Of a stretch of 6,211 nt of DNA, positions 5,788 through 6,211 are shown in pieces; the first letter of the stretch is position 1; each line of letters opens with the position of its first letter. The notes under the pieces were generated by a model. The model did not search any database and had not been told where the DNA came from. It saw only the letters and a program-made list of their open reading frames with translations. Source of the stretch: Planctomycetaceae bacterium (lineage in GTDB: Bacteria > Planctomycetota > Planctomycetia > Pirellulales > Thermoguttaceae); assembly GCA_031283825.1 (NCBI GenBank), contig JAITAZ010000111.1, positions 1 to 6,211 of the forward strand, written 5' to 3'. A program made the position numbers and the translations under genes.

Positions 5788-5967
5788 CTCATTTTCAACC
5801 TAATTTTCTTACTATTGTTTAAAACATCAGTAGCCAAAGACGCCGCACACGCCAATCTCATTACCTCATTAAAACAAATTATTTTTTAATAATGAGGTAA
5901 TGAGGTTTGTTTTTGGGGATTCATTGCTACTGAGGTTGTTTTGTTAAGAAAATTAGGTAAAAATGAG
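5788..5967. repeat. Nested foldback element
   Basis: The outer arms at 5788-5834 and 5926-5967 are imperfect inverted repeats: both read CTCATTTT..ACCTAATTTTCTTA inward and end with CAGTAGC. Inside lies a perfect 15-bp hairpin, CTCATTACCTCATTA (5857-5871) with TAATGAGGTAATGAG (5890-5904), loop 18 nt. The inner stem itself repeats CCTCATTA. On the plus strand it is followed by GTTTGTTTTT, so it could act as a terminator for plus-strand transcription, but no plus-strand gene precedes it. The outer arms are copies of the motif also seen at 3875-3900. Confidence 0.75.
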
Positions 5968-6028
5968 ATGGTCAAAAATAAACCTCAAATCGTTACAAAA
6001 TATTCCGCTGATATATTACCTTTTGTTT

Positions 6029-6111
<83 letters not shown>

Positions 6112-6126
6112 TTTATTGATATTGTT

Positions 6127-6211
6127 ATGTCTAGCGATATAGATTTTGCCGATGAAATTGATATTTCAGACGCGACGCTCCGAAATTGGCGAAGGCTTGG
6201 CGTTTCTGAAA
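6127..6211 (+). CDS. N-terminal fragment of a protein with helix-turn-helix-like start (runs off right edge)
   Basis: ATG at 6127 opens 28 codons to the edge with no stop; in frame upstream a TGA at 6100-6102 limits the start, and no other ATG or GTG lies between. The visible part, with DISDATLRNWRRLGVSE at its end, resembles the MerR-like 'vs.aTvrNW.rlG' helix-turn-helix found at the N-terminus of some DNA-binding proteins, including some N6-adenine DNA methylases (family knowledge). That assignment rests on a few residues only. No Shine-Dalgarno is visible (ttattgatattgtt). The gene is divergent from the secretin-like gene and lies directly against a repeat cluster, a common setting for accessory genes. 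Confidence 0.55.
   Translation, partial: MSSDIDFADEIDISDATLRNWRRLGVSE

Noticed and set aside
5676..5861. 61-codon minus-strand ORF just before the secretin-like gene
   Set aside because: Its first half is encoded by the foldback repeat and it includes the ATT microsatellite (Asn run). No motif, and the GAGG before its ATG is too close to act as a ribosome site.

Overview
The window reads as planctomycete DNA. The main evidence is a DUF1559-type pseudopilin (prepilin methylation helix, class-typical N-terminal block, C-terminal H-X9-D motif). It sits with a planctomycete-style carbohydrate-binding-like lipoprotein and a secretin-like envelope protein of a kind I associate with planctomycetes. 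Coding DNA is moderately AT-rich and the intergenic DNA strongly so, which suggests a low-GC lineage rather than a classical GC-rich Pirellula or Gemmata type. This placement is inference from protein families.

Layout: four genes lie on the minus strand and one truncated gene starts on the plus strand at the right edge. From right to left on the minus strand they are: a secreted secretin-like protein (4366-5670); a DUF1559 pseudopilin (1711-3057, probably really starting at 3163); a small lipoprotein with a transthyretin/carboxypeptidase-regulatory-like fold (920-1426); and the N-terminal 222 residues of an exported EF-hand protein with Cys-Cys repeats (1-668, running off the left edge). The plus-strand gene at 6127 shows only 28 residues, with a helix-turn-helix look. 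All four complete or near-complete proteins carry export signals, so the minus-strand block is an envelope or surface set. The gaps between genes are 250 bp or more, so they are probably separate transcription units rather than one operon.

The most striking point is an 11-G homopolymer (minus strand) at 3043-3053. An ORF with a good Shine-Dalgarno starts at 3163 and runs into this tract. With 11 G it stops at 3029; with 10 or 13 G it would read straight into the pseudopilin, giving a 483-residue protein. This looks like a phase-variable contingency switch, or else a homopolymer sequencing error.

The two long gene-free stretches (3178-4365 and 5671-6126) are packed with repeats. These include a foldback whose arms are each five GGGGAC units at an exact 9-bp period (G-quadruplex-capable), three copies of a module with conserved ends CGTAACCGTTCACG and TTTAAACACRGATA and a variable middle, a shared motif beginning AACCTCATTTTC that forms a nested foldback at 5788-5967, a 7-bp tandem array, and a cluster of GC-rich hairpins at 4228-4325. 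They look like small non-autonomous repeats spread through intergenic DNA. No transposase, CRISPR array, tRNA or rRNA was seen.
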